The notes below the pieces were generated by a model. It searched no databases. It saw nothing but the letters and a program-made list of their open reading frames with translations, and was not told the DNA's origin. Both the position numbers and the translations under genes were made by a program. Below are positions 8,035-15,968 of a DNA stretch of 38,919 nucleotides, in pieces. The stretch is from an uncultured Caryophanales bacterium (lineage in GTDB: Bacteria; Bacillota_I; Bacilli_A; RF39; UBA660), in contig CAMYVT010000015.1 of NCBI GenBank assembly GCA_947302515.1, forward strand, positions 1 to 38,919, given 5' to 3'. How positions within the stretch are numbered: position 1 is the stretch's first letter; each line of letters opens with the position of its first letter.

Positions 8035-8049
8035 TAAAGAAGTGAAATT

Positions 8050-8061
8050 ATGGGTTGCTGA
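8050..8061 (+). other. three-codon mini-ORF preceding hsdR
   Basis: ATG GGT TGC TGA with an AAGAAGTGAAATT sequence in front; its stop overlaps the hsdR ribosome site (GAGGTGAT, 8060-8067). It could influence hsdR initiation by reinitiation, or be chance. Confidence 0.3.
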
Positions 8062-8070
8062 GGTGATTTT

Positions 8071-10395
8071 ATGAATGATAAAAAAAGTCTAAGTGAAACA
8101 GAAATTAGAACAAGATATATAACACCGTCTTTAGTTAATTCTGGATGGACTTATGACAATATTCATGAGGAAAAATCTTTTACAGATGGTCGAGTAATAG
8201 ATAAAGGTCATGGAGAATACTCTAGAGGAGAAAGAAAACGAACAGATTATCTTCTAACTTACAACTCAAGTTATATAGCTGTGGTTGAGGCAAAAGATAA
8301 TAATCATCCTATCGGATTTGGTATGCAACAGGCAATTGATTATGCAGAAATGCTTGATGTTCCTTTTGCATTCTCTTCAAATGGAGATGGATATATTAAA
8401 AAGAACATGATTACTAAAGAAGAAATTGAAATTGGTCTTGATGAATTCCCATCTCCAGAAGAAATGTGGAAAGAATATATAGCTTGCTCAGGTATTTCAG
8501 AGGAACAAGAAAGAATTATTAAAGAACCTTTATACCCATCAAAATATGCCCCTAGATACTATCAACAAATAGCAATTGAGAGAACATTAAAAGCTGTTGC
8601 GAAAGGGCAAGACAGAGTTTTACTTGTAATGGCAACTGGTACTGGAAAAACATATACTGCATTCCAAATTATTTATAGATTATGGAAATCAAGAACTAAG
8701 AAAAGAATTTTATTTCTTGCAGATAGAAATATTTTAATTGACCAAACGATGGTTAATGATTTTGCACCATTCAAAGGAGTTATGACAAAGATTAAGGGTA
8801 AATATGATCCTGCTTATGAAATATATTTGGGTTTATATCAACAATTAAAAGGTTCGGATGGAAGACCAGATTTATATAAGACATTCCCATCAGACTTCTT
8901 TGACTTGATAGTTGTTGATGAGTGTCACAGAGGAAGTGCTGCCGAAGATTCTTCGTGGAGAGAAGTTTTATCTTACTTTGGTAGTGCAACTCAAGTTGGC
9001 TTGACTGCAACACCTAAGAATGAAAAGACCATCCAAAACTACGAATATTTTGGCGAGCCAGTTTATACTTATTCTCTTAAACAAGGTATTGAAGATGGAT
9101 TTCTTGCACCATATAGAGTATTAAGAGTTGGCCTTGATAAAGATATTGAAGATATTATTGTTAAAAAAGGTACACTTAACACAGATGGTGATGAAGTTGA
9201 CGAGGGTGTTTATGGTGGTACAGATATAAATAAAAAATTGGTACTTCCAGAAAGGGACAAACTTGTTGCAAAAATAATCACAGATTATATGAAGGAAACA
9301 AATCGTAGAATGGATAAGACTATCATATTCTGTGTTGATGAAGAACATGCAGATAGAATGCGAAGAGAACTGATCAATCAAAACTTGGATATGGTTGAAA
9401 AGGATGATAGATACATCATGAGAATTACTGGTTCAGATGGAATTGGTAAAATGCAACTTGACAACTTTATCAATCCAAGAAAAAAGTATCCAACTATTGT
9501 TACTACTTCAAAACTTTTAACAACTGGTGTAGATGCCAAAACATGTAAGTTTATTGTTATAGATACTAACATAAAAAGTATGGTTGAATTTAAACAAATC
9601 ATAGGACGTGGTACTCGTATATCAGAGGAATTCGATAAGTATTCATTTACTATCATAGACTTTACTGGTGCGACAGAATTATTCAAAGACCCTAAATTTG
9701 ATGGCGAAGTTGAAATAACACCGGTTATATTAGTTGATTCTCCAGTTATTAAACCAGGAGAAAAGCCAGAACCTAAGATTCCAGTTGAACCAGGTCAAGT
9801 AATTCCGGCTACAAAACATAAAAGAAAACCTAAAATAGTTCTACCTAACGAAAGAGTGGCAGAACTATACAGACAACAGAAACTTATAGATGAACATGGA
9901 AATTTAATAACAGAAAACTTTACTCAATTTGTTAAAAATAAGATTACTGATGAATTCAGTACATATTCACTATTCAAACAATATTGGGATTCTGAAGAAA
10001 TGAAAGAAAATATTATTAAAGCATTGGAAGAAAAAGACATTTATTTAAATATATTAGAAGAAGAAGTTGGTGAAGAATATGATCCGTTCGACTTGTTAGT
10101 ACACGTAGCTTACGGAAAGAAACCTCTTACAAGAAGTCAAAGGGCAAGAAAAGTTAAACAAAGTGAATACTTTGATAAGTATAGTGAGCAAGCTAAAGAA
10201 GTTTTATCTATTATACTTGATAAATATGTTGATGGGGGTATAGAAGAACTTGAAAATCCTAACATTCTTAATATTCCAGAGTTATCCGCCTTTGGAACAA
10301 TTATGGAAATTATTATGACAATATTCATGGGGTTGCAGAACTTCCAAAAAGCTTTAGAAGATATGAAGTCAAATTTATATAGTTTGGAGGCATAA
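8071..10395 (+). CDS. hsdR: type I restriction endonuclease subunit R
   Basis: 774-aa motor and nuclease subunit of a type I restriction-modification complex (R2M2S). The N-terminal nuclease domain has the PD-(D/E)xK residues D59, E73 and K75 (TDYLL, VVEAK). The helicase part follows with Walker A GTGKT at 190-194, DECH box at 283-286, LTATPKN (motif III) and the motif VI region QIIGRGTRI. A Pro/Lys-rich linker (PGEKPEPKIPVEPG) leads to the C-terminal helical region that contacts the methylase. The size fits the shorter EcoEI-like R subunits. The start at ATG 8071 follows GAGGTGAT. First gene of an intact hsdRMS operon, 2 nt ahead of hsdM. Confidence 0.95.
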   Translation: MNDKKSLSETEIRTRYITPSLVNSGWTYDNIHEEKSFTDGRVIDKGHGEYSRGERKRTDYLLTYNSSYIAVVEAKDNNHPIGFGMQQAIDYAEMLDVPFAFSSNGDGYIKKNMITKEEIEIGLDEFPSPEEMWKEYIACSGISEEQERIIKEPLYPSKYAPRYYQQIAIERTLKAVAKGQDRVLLVMATGTGKTYTAFQIIYRLWKSRTKKRILFLADRNILIDQTMVNDFAPFKGVMTKIKGKYDPAYEIYLGLYQQLKGSDGRPDLYKTFPSDFFDLIVVDECHRGSAAEDSSWREVLSYFGSATQVGLTATPKNEKTIQNYEYFGEPVYTYSLKQGIEDGFLAPYRVLRVGLDKDIEDIIVKKGTLNTDGDEVDEGVYGGTDINKKLVLPERDKLVAKIITDYMKETNRRMDKTIIFCVDEEHADRMRRELINQNLDMVEKDDRYIMRITGSDGIGKMQLDNFINPRKKYPTIVTTSKLLTTGVDAKTCKFIVIDTNIKSMVEFKQIIGRGTRISEEFDKYSFTIIDFTGATELFKDPKFDGEVEITPVILVDSPVIKPGEKPEPKIPVEPGQVIPATKHKRKPKIVLPNERVAELYRQQKLIDEHGNLITENFTQFVKNKITDEFSTYSLFKQYWDSEEMKENIIKALEEKDIYLNILEEEVGEEYDPFDLLVHVAYGKKPLTRSQRARKVKQSEYFDKYSEQAKEVLSIILDKYVDGGIEELENPNILNIPELSAFGTIMEIIMTIFMGLQNFQKALEDMKSNLYSLEA

Positions 10396-10397
10396 TA

Positions 10398-11819
10398 ATG
10401 GCAATAAATATGAAAAATCTTAGACAAACAATGAGAACCGATGATGGTGTAAATGGAGACGCTCAAAGACTTGAACAGACAGTTTGGATGTTATTCATGA
10501 AATTGTTTGATTCTAAGGAAGATGAATGGGAAATCAAAGCACAATTAAAAGGTCAAACTTATGAAAGTGCTATTCCTGAAAAATATAGATGGAAAAACTG
10601 GGCTTTAGATGAAAGAGGAATGACTGGAGACGAGTTAATTGATTTCGTTGAAACAATGTTCAAAGAGTTAAAACAACTTCCAGTTAAAAATGTTAGAGAT
10701 AGGATAGTTCACGAAGTGTTCGCAGATACTCACAATTACATGAAAAGTGGCACTATTTTAAGACAGGTTATAAATGAAATAAACAAAACAGATTTTAATG
10801 TCAACAAAGAAAGACACGACTTTAATGATATATATGAAAGCATGTTACTTGAAATGCAAAGTGCAGGAGATTCAGGAGAGTTCTATACACCAAGGCCGGT
10901 TACAGAATTCGTAGTAGAAATGGTTGATCCTAAAATCAATGAAAGAATTCTAGACTTTGCTTGTGGTACGGGCGGATTTTTAACATGTGCTATTGAGCAT
11001 TTTGAAAACACTAATCAAATCAATGGTGCAGATGATATAGAAAAAATTCAAAATAATATACAAGGTATAGAAAAGAAACAACTTCCATATGCCTTATGCA
11101 TGACAAATCTATTATTACATGGTGTTGATATTCCTAACATTGAACATAGAAATTCTCTTACTGGAGAAGTTTCTGGATTTAGTGATAGTAAGCAAGTTGA
11201 TGTTATTATTACAAATCCTCCTTATGGTGGTATAGAAGAAGATGGAGTTTCATCCAATTTTGCAAAAGAATTTCAAACAAAAGAAACAGCAGATTTATTT
11301 ATGGCTTTACTTATGGAAAAGTTATCAGATAATGGTCGTGCTGGTATAGTTCTTCCAGATAGTATTTTATTTGGAGATGGTGTTAAAAACAATATTAAAG
11401 CAAAATTATTAAAGGAATTTAACTTACATACAATTGTAAGACTTCCTGAGGGTGTTTTTGCCCCTTATACTCCAATTACAACTAATCTATTATTCTTTAA
11501 TAGAGATTCTAAAGGAACAAAAGAAATTTGGTTCTACGAATTGGAACTTCCAGACGGACTCGCAAGATTTACTAAGACTAATCCGATTAAAAAGCAACAT
11601 TTTGATCAAGTAAAAGCATGGTGGAATAATCGTGTTGAAAATGAACAAGCATGGCTTGTAAAAGTAGAAGACATTAAAAATTACAATTTAGACTTAAAGA
11701 ACCCAAATAAAATTGATGAAACCGAGTCTTATACGATTGATGAAATACTGGAAAAAATGAAAGAAATAACTAAGGATAACTCTGATATACTTTCTAAGTT
11801 AGAGGGTATGTTGAAATGA
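10398..11819 (+). CDS. hsdM: type I restriction-modification adenine methylase
   Basis: 473-aa N6-adenine methyltransferase that methylates the host copies of the recognition site. It has an HsdM N-terminal helical domain (LRQTMRTDDGV onward), GEFYTPRPV, SAM-binding DFACGTGGF at 186-194 and the catalytic NPPY at 273-276. It is separated by 2 nt from hsdR and overlaps hsdS by 4 nt (ATGA at 11816-11819), so R, M and S are co-translated. No frameshift or missing motif is seen; the methylase should be active. Confidence 0.96.
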   Translation: MAINMKNLRQTMRTDDGVNGDAQRLEQTVWMLFMKLFDSKEDEWEIKAQLKGQTYESAIPEKYRWKNWALDERGMTGDELIDFVETMFKELKQLPVKNVRDRIVHEVFADTHNYMKSGTILRQVINEINKTDFNVNKERHDFNDIYESMLLEMQSAGDSGEFYTPRPVTEFVVEMVDPKINERILDFACGTGGFLTCAIEHFENTNQINGADDIEKIQNNIQGIEKKQLPYALCMTNLLLHGVDIPNIEHRNSLTGEVSGFSDSKQVDVIITNPPYGGIEEDGVSSNFAKEFQTKETADLFMALLMEKLSDNGRAGIVLPDSILFGDGVKNNIKAKLLKEFNLHTIVRLPEGVFAPYTPITTNLLFFNRDSKGTKEIWFYELELPDGLARFTKTNPIKKQHFDQVKAWWNNRVENEQAWLVKVEDIKNYNLDLKNPNKIDETESYTIDEILEKMKEITKDNSDILSKLEGMLK

Positions 11820-13120
11820 TTAGTAATGAATTATTGAGAAGAAAAATAATAGATAGTGCAATTCATGGTACATTAATTGAAAATGATTTAGAATTAAAAC
11901 CAGTAAATTTAGACTCTATAAAAGAAAATATTCCATTTGAAATTCCACTTAATTGGAAATGGTGTCTTATAAAAAATGTCGCAACTTGTAAAACTGGTAA
12001 TAGTATTAACGAAAATGAGAAAAGAGAAAAATATTCAAATACAGATTGCGATGGATTATTATATATTGCTACAAAAGATGTTGAACAAAGCAATAACATA
12101 AACTATATGAATGGAATTAAGATTCCTAATAGTTTGTTAGAAAAATTCAAAATAGCTAAAAAGAATTCAACTCTAATATGTATTGAGGGTGGAAGTGCCG
12201 GGAAAAAAGTTGGTTTTATAGACCAAGATGTTTGTTACGTTAATAAGTTGTGCAATATAATTAGTGAAACAATAAACAATAAATACATATATTACTTCGT
12301 ACAATCGTCATTATTTCTTAGCGAATTTGAATTGAAGAAAACAGGTATTATCGGCGGTGTCAGCGTAAAAAATCTTGAACATCTTTTAATTCCAGTTCCA
12401 CCAATTGAAGAACAAGAAAAAATTGTTGAGAAGATAGACGAACTATTTAGATTATTAGATACAAAAGAAAAAAATGATAAAGAAAAAGAAAACTTACGAA
12501 TTCTATTAAAGCAAAAAATAATGGATAGTGCGATTAGAGGAGATTTAGTTAAGAATGAATATAATTTAGAACCAGTTAAAGTTCCGAAAATAAAATGTGA
12601 TATTCCTTTTGAAATACCATCAAATTGGGTATGGACTAATTTGAAAGATATCTCAGACTATGGAAATAACAAGAAAAAGAATGGAAAAGACATAGAAAAT
12701 AATGAATGGATTTTAGAATTAGAAGATATAGAAAAAGATACCGGAAGAATAATCAAAAAAGTATTTCAAAAAGAACGAAAGGCAGTTAGCGATAAGAATA
12801 TTTTTAAAGAAAATGATGTTTTATATGGTAAACTTCGTCCATATTTAAATAAGTGTATTATCGTACATGAGAGTGGTTATTGTAGTACAGAGATTGAACC
12901 AATTACTTTAATCGATTGTGTTTTACCTGAGTATTTACATATTGTATTGACTTCAAAGTATTTTCTGAACTATGTCAATTCTTGTTCATATGGTGCAAAA
13001 ATGCCAAGATTAGGAACAAAAGATGGTCAAAATGCAAAAATTCCTTTACCACCTTTAGAAGAGCAAAAAAGAATAGTTGAAAAAAAAGAAAAACTTTTTG
13101 CTTTAATTGAACAATTATAA
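11816..13120 (+). CDS. hsdS: type I restriction-modification specificity subunit
   Basis: 434-aa DNA-recognition subunit with two target recognition domains. The protein is an internal repeat: IDSAIHGTLI and IPFEIPLNWKW in the first half match MDSAIRGDLV and IPFEIPSNWVW in the second, and each TRD ends in a conserved coiled coil (PPIEEQEKIVEKIDELFRLL; PPLEEQKRIVEKKEKLFALI). Two TRDs read the two halves of a bipartite site. The second coil ends soon after LFALIEQL, slightly short but normal for this type. No second or inverted hsdS copy is nearby, so phase variation by inversion is not indicated. Confidence 0.93.
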   Translation: MISNELLRRKIIDSAIHGTLIENDLELKPVNLDSIKENIPFEIPLNWKWCLIKNVATCKTGNSINENEKREKYSNTDCDGLLYIATKDVEQSNNINYMNGIKIPNSLLEKFKIAKKNSTLICIEGGSAGKKVGFIDQDVCYVNKLCNIISETINNKYIYYFVQSSLFLSEFELKKTGIIGGVSVKNLEHLLIPVPPIEEQEKIVEKIDELFRLLDTKEKNDKEKENLRILLKQKIMDSAIRGDLVKNEYNLEPVKVPKIKCDIPFEIPSNWVWTNLKDISDYGNNKKKNGKDIENNEWILELEDIEKDTGRIIKKVFQKERKAVSDKNIFKENDVLYGKLRPYLNKCIIVHESGYCSTEIEPITLIDCVLPEYLHIVLTSKYFLNYVNSCSYGAKMPRLGTKDGQNAKIPLPPLEEQKRIVEKKEKLFALIEQL

Positions 13121-13121
13121 A

Positions 13122-13150
13122 AAAAGAAGTAGACATGTTCTACTTCTTTT
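13122..13150. terminator. bidirectional terminator between hsdS and the XRE gene
   Basis: 12-bp perfect stem AAAAGAAGTAGA / TCTACTTCTTTT with a 5-nt loop, A/T-flanked on both sides; it includes the stop codon of the convergent XRE gene. Confidence 0.88.
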
Positions 13151-13409
13151 CATCTATTCTTGAATAATTAGTTATTCTTGATTTATCGTTATTTAGAAAA
13201 TCAATTGGCTCAATCTTAACATTAACAAATTTACTTAAATTGTTTGCATATTTTGTTATAGTAGATAATTTAACATCCACCTTTTGTTGTTCCATCTTGT
13301 TTAAATGAGAAAGAGAAGTGCCAATTACTTCTGCAAACTTTTCCTGAGATAAGTTATACTTTTTTCTATAATATCTCAAGTTGACCGAAAGAATTTCTTT
13401 TAAATTCAT
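13140..13409 (-). CDS. XRE-family HTH regulator
   Basis: 89-aa DNA-binding protein, essentially one helix-turn-helix domain: LRYYRKKYNLSQEKFAEVIGTS at the N-terminus, then LSHLNKMEQQKVDVKLSTITKYAN. Size and position, convergent with hsdS and next to a restriction system, resemble controller (C) proteins, but it is not divergent with hsdR, so this role is inference. AAGGAGG precedes the start on the minus strand. The upstream region carries two copies of GGTAAGGAA that could be its operators. Confidence 0.85.
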   Translation of the reverse strand: MNLKEILSVNLRYYRKKYNLSQEKFAEVIGTSLSHLNKMEQQKVDVKLSTITKYANNLSKFVNVKIEPIDFLNNDKSRITNYSRIDEKK

Positions 13410-13451
13410 TATTAACTTACCTCCTTATGCATAAATAATCTTATCTTAAAG

Positions 13452-13486
13452 GGTAAGGAATGTCTTTATACCTACAAGGTAAGGAA
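13452..13486. promoter_or_regulatory. pair of direct repeats, possible XRE operators
   Basis: GGTAAGGAA at 13452-13460 and 13478-13486, 26 bp apart (2.5 helical turns), in the spacer between the XRE gene and the divergent 103-aa gene. The flanks also agree (AAGGTAAGGAAATTCT versus AGGGTAAGGAATGTCT). Confidence 0.4.
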
Positions 13487-13574
13487 ATTCTATATTTATT
13501 ATTTACTTTATATGCAAAATAAAGTATGATATCTTTGAAATTGAAATTAGATGTTGGTTAAAGCGGTGGAAGCT

Positions 13575-13886
13575 ATGAATATAGAAGAATTAGAAAAATT
13601 ATTAGAAACAAATTCAGTAAAAGACACAAATGATGATAGAACAATAATAGATTTTAAGAATAATATTGAAGATGGTAATGAAATAGGAGTAGTCTTATCA
13701 ACTATAAACTATAAAATATATGAAGTGTATATACATATAACTATAGATCAAAAAGTTTATTCCAAACTCTTATATACAACATTCAATAATATAGAAGAAG
13801 CTCGAATACTATATGATAAATTTAAAGAATATATAATTAATTATGATGTTAAATCAATTGTTTCTCTAATAAAAAATGAGAAATAA
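13575..13886 (+). CDS. hypothetical protein, 103 aa
   Basis: Not recognised. Acidic small protein, alpha/beta by eye: an N-terminal helix (IEELEKLLETN), a strand-rich middle (YKIYEVYIHITIDQKVYSKLLY) and a C-terminal helix. ATG 13575 follows GGTGGAAG; an upstream ATG at 13551 lacks a ribosome site. The last codons and the TAA lie in the first unit of a 12-bp tandem repeat (13876-13923); without the T in that unit the frame would continue as Asn-Glu-Lys-Lys repeats. The short frame upstream of an accessory-gene run fits mobile-element cargo or regulatory genes. Confidence 0.6.
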   Translation: MNIEELEKLLETNSVKDTNDDRTIIDFKNNIEDGNEIGVVLSTINYKIYEVYIHITIDQKVYSKLLYTTFNNIEEARILYDKFKEYIINYDVKSIVSLIKNEK

Positions 13887-13923
13887 AATGAGAAAAAAAA
13901 TGAGAAAAAAAATGAGAAAAAAA
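13876..13923 (+). repeat. 12-bp tandem repeat, four units
   Basis: ATGAGAAA(T/A)AAA repeated at 13876, 13888, 13900 and 13912. The first unit has T where the others have A, and this T makes the stop codon of the 103-aa gene. Confidence 0.85.
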
Positions 13924-13961
13924 ATAGGTCTTGAAATGAACCTGAAAAATGATAGAATGTA

Positions 13962-14010
13962 GTAAAGTAGAAGAATTCCCGAAAGGGATCTATGTCTTTT
14001 ACTTTTTTTA
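13962..14010 (+). terminator. composite hairpin with T run
   Basis: Nested pairings GTAAA/TTTAC, TAGA/TCTA and ATTCCC/GGGAT with a GAAA loop, then seven T's. Together with the tandem repeat it fills most of the 215-nt gap before the leader ORF; I see no further gene there. Confidence 0.65.
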
Positions 14011-14101
14011 TTGACTTTTTAATAAAAAATATTTAGAATAGAAATCAATTTAATGCAAGTGTTGAAAACATAATATATGCTTCATAAAAAGAGGTGAGAT
14101 T

Positions 14102-14233
14102 ATGATAGATGAACTTAGTTGCTTAGATTACTACTCATCAGGTTTTAAACTTGTTAGTCTTTCATACTCTAAAAAATCCAGCATTAAATCAAAATCTAAA
14201 TATATAAATAAAGAAGAAGTAATTACCGCCTAA
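14102..14233 (+). CDS. 43-aa leader-peptide-like ORF
   Basis: Short frame with a good ribosome site (AGAGGTGAGATT before ATG 14102). The peptide starts MIDELSCLDYY and is Ser/Lys-rich; it resembles nothing I know. Its last four sense codons and stop lie in the 5' arm and loop of a strong terminator (14211-14264), and the next gene's ribosome site begins 4 nt after the T run. Ribosomes reaching the stop would melt the hairpin, which is the geometry of a transcription-attenuation leader. It could alternatively be just a small gene with its own terminator. Confidence 0.5.
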   Translation: MIDELSCLDYYSSGFKLVSLSYSKKSSIKSKSKYINKEEVITA

Positions 14234-14264
14234 AAGGGCATTAACAATTACTTCTTCTTTTTTT
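14211..14264 (+). terminator. terminator/attenuator before the sigma-like gene
   Basis: Perfect 14-bp stem AAGAAGAAGTAATT / AATTACTTCTTCTT, 21-nt loop containing a small GCC/GGC pairing, then seven T's. It overlaps the end of the 43-aa ORF. Confidence 0.85.
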
Positions 14265-14283
14265 AGCAAGGGAGGTAGTGTCA

Positions 14284-14718
14284 ATGAAAGAATTATCAGA
14301 TAAAGAGATAAAAAGGTATAATTACACAAAAGTAAAAGAATATGTTGAAGATGAATTGTCATACTTAACTCATCTAGGCACGAAGCTATTTTGCTTACTA
14401 CCTCCTGGAGCAGGAAGACAAATGAGTTTTCTTGAAAAAGTTGATGGTACAGTTCAAATTGGATCAAAGCAAGAAAAATACGTAGAGAAAAAAGATTATT
14501 TAGAAAGAGCAATAAAAAATGAATTAAAAAGATTTGAAGATTATTTCAAAATAATGACAAAAGGTGAATTAAAAGTATTTGAAGAATTATATATATTTCA
14601 AAATACTGTTGAAGGATTAGAAGAAAAAACAGGATGGTCTAAAAATAAAATAGTTCATATTAAAAAAAGTTTTATGATAAAGTTGACTTTATCCATGGGT
14701 ATGGACTTTGAAAAATAA
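14284..14718 (+). CDS. sigma-like / phage-type HTH regulator
   Basis: 144-aa protein. The C-terminal half has the layout of ArpU/RinA-like or sigma-region-4-like regulators: GELKVFEELYIFQNTVEGLEEKTGWSK contains a helix-turn-helix, followed by IKKSFMIKL. The N-terminus is charged and helical with an odd LLPPGAG turn. Such proteins control late or transfer genes of phages and conjugative elements. AAGGGAGGT precedes ATG 14284; GTG 14278 would sit too near that site. No promoter is obvious between the terminator and the gene, so expression should depend on readthrough of the upstream attenuator. Family assignment is tentative. Confidence 0.55.
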   Translation: MKELSDKEIKRYNYTKVKEYVEDELSYLTHLGTKLFCLLPPGAGRQMSFLEKVDGTVQIGSKQEKYVEKKDYLERAIKNELKRFEDYFKIMTKGELKVFEELYIFQNTVEGLEEKTGWSKNKIVHIKKSFMIKLTLSMGMDFEK

Positions 14719-14730
14719 TTAATTGAAATT

Positions 14731-14757
14731 ACACATCTTAATTGATGTGTTTTTTTA
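14731..14757 (+). terminator. intrinsic terminator
   Basis: ACACATC / GATGTGT with a 6-nt loop and seven T's after the sigma-like gene. Confidence 0.85.
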
Positions 14758-14783
14758 TGCCCAAATGAATAGGAGGAGATAGA

Positions 14784-15257
14784 ATGGAAGAGTTTGGTAG
14801 CATTATTAAAAAAGAAAGAATAAAGAAAGGATTATCAATTACTGAATTATCAAAATTTACAGGAGTTGATATTAAAACAATTTCATTAATAGAGAGAGGA
14901 TTTAGAAAAAAACCAACATTAGATACATTATTTAAATTAGCAAATGTTTTAGAATGTATAACGTTTGATATGATGAAATCTATTGGATACACTGAAAATG
15001 AGATAATCATATATTTATGTGATGATGAGGATGACGAAGATTATGAAGATGAAGCTTTATCAGAATTTAAATTTAATTTTCATATTGCCCTACACGGTAA
15101 TGGAAAAGTCATTGCCAGTGATTTAGATGAAGCATACGATAATGCAGAAGAAATAATTAGAGATCATCTAAAACTTGATAACTATAAAAGTAAATATGAA
15201 AATATGGAATTTAATAAAGAGTACTCAATATTATATGATTTTGAGAAAAAAAGATAA
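14784..15257 (+). CDS. XRE-family regulator with acidic C-terminal domain
   Basis: 157-aa protein. Residues 1-65 form an XRE helix-turn-helix (IIKKERIKKGLSITELSKFTG, then IKTISLIERGFRKKPTLDTLFKLANVLE). An acidic DDEDDEDYEDE linker follows at about 75-86, then an alpha/beta domain (FNFHIALHGNGKVIASDLDEAYDNAEEIIRDHL) that looks like a small sensor or dimerisation module; a similar short alpha/beta pattern occurs in the 74-aa protein encoded next. AGGAGGAGAT precedes ATG 14784. It leads a run of closely packed small genes up to the serine recombinase, so a role as element repressor is plausible. Confidence 0.8.
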   Translation: MEEFGSIIKKERIKKGLSITELSKFTGVDIKTISLIERGFRKKPTLDTLFKLANVLECITFDMMKSIGYTENEIIIYLCDDEDDEDYEDEALSEFKFNFHIALHGNGKVIASDLDEAYDNAEEIIRDHLKLDNYKSKYENMEFNKEYSILYDFEKKR

Positions 15258-15268
15258 TAGGTGTAATT

Positions 15269-15493
15269 ATGAAAGAATATATAATATATATAGATACAAC
15301 AAGAACATCGGTTGTTCATGTACCTGCTAAAAATAAAAAACTAGCAAAAGAAATTGCTGAAAATTTTATAGATGGTATATTAGATGAAAAATTAGATATA
15401 GGAAATATAATAAACTATAATCCTGAATTTAAAATAAAAGTAAGAGAATGTAGAAACAGTAATTCTCTATTAGATAGGATAAAAAGAAAATGA
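15269..15493 (+). CDS. hypothetical protein, 74 aa
   Basis: Not recognised. It begins with a beta-strand (EYIIYIDTTRTSVVHVPA) and an alpha-helix (KKLAKEIAENFIDGIL), ending in a basic tail; the pattern recalls the C-terminal domain of the preceding XRE protein. The start is 11 nt after the previous stop. Its TGA overlaps the ATG of the following 41-aa membrane ORF (ATGA). Confidence 0.55.
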   Translation: MKEYIIYIDTTRTSVVHVPAKNKKLAKEIAENFIDGILDEKLDIGNIINYNPEFKIKVRECRNSNSLLDRIKRK

Positions 15494-15615
15494 TAATAAA
15501 AATTTTGATAGGCATAGTAATATGTCTTTTTTTATTGGTTATTTATTGTTGTTGTAGGGTAGCTAGTGAAGCAGATAAGTATATGGAGGATATTAAATAT
15601 GAAAAAAATGTATAA
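15490..15615 (+). CDS. small single-pass membrane protein, 41 aa
   Basis: One hydrophobic helix at residues 4-19 (KILIGIVICLFLLVIY) followed by three cysteines and a charged, probably cytoplasmic tail. It is translationally coupled: ATG 15490 overlaps the previous stop, and its 3' end overlaps the next gene by 17 nt. The GGAGGA of the next gene lies inside it. No family recognised. Confidence 0.5.
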   Translation: MIIKILIGIVICLFLLVIYCCCRVASEADKYMEDIKYEKNV

Positions 15616-15790
15616 GGCTTTTATTTACCTAAATGATAATGATCCAATTACAATGATAATTGGAGGTTCATCTAGACAATTAATAATAGAAAAATTAACA
15701 GATTTTTATAGAAAAATATCTGGTGCAGCCGAGATAGAAATAAAACTTAAAGAAGTTGAATACATAGATGGGGACTATAGATATAAATAA
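15599..15790 (+). CDS. hypothetical protein, 63 aa
   Basis: Basic small alpha/beta protein (KAFIYLNDNDPITMIIGG, then a helix RQLIIEKLTDFYRKI and a strand AEIEIKLKEVEYI). GGAGGA ends 8 nt before ATG 15599; the GTG further upstream at 15566 has no ribosome site. Not recognised. It belongs to the compact run of small genes ahead of the recombinase. Confidence 0.5.
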   Translation: MKKMYKAFIYLNDNDPITMIIGGSSRQLIIEKLTDFYRKISGAAEIEIKLKEVEYIDGDYRYK

Positions 15791-15809
15791 AAGAAAGGAA
15801 ATAGTTTTT

Positions 15810-15968
15810 ATGGCAATAATATTGACTAATAATTCGGAAAAGATAGATAAAAAATTTAAAAAAGGTCTTAACTATTTAAAGGTTTTAGGATATTTAAAAA
15901 GCAAGAAAGTAATTAATGAAGATACTTATAAAAAGTCAAGTGTGCAAATAAAAAATTCACACAATTAA
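15810..15968 (+). CDS. hypothetical protein, 52 aa
   Basis: Lys/Asn-rich, basic (pI clearly high), two short helices; MAIILTNNSEKIDKKFKKG then LKVLGYLKSKKVI. The start ATG 15810 follows GAAAGGAAA. In size, charge and position just upstream of a recombinase it could be a recombination directionality factor or excisionase-like protein, but no HTH is evident, so this is conjecture. Confidence 0.45.
   Translation: MAIILTNNSEKIDKKFKKGLNYLKVLGYLKSKKVINEDTYKKSSVQIKNSHN

Noticed and set aside
11816..13120. hsdS as a phase-variable specificity locus
   Set aside because: No second hsdS, no long identical DNA repeats between TRDs (only short, about 80% similar segments), and the nearest recombinase is 2.9 kb away and of another type.
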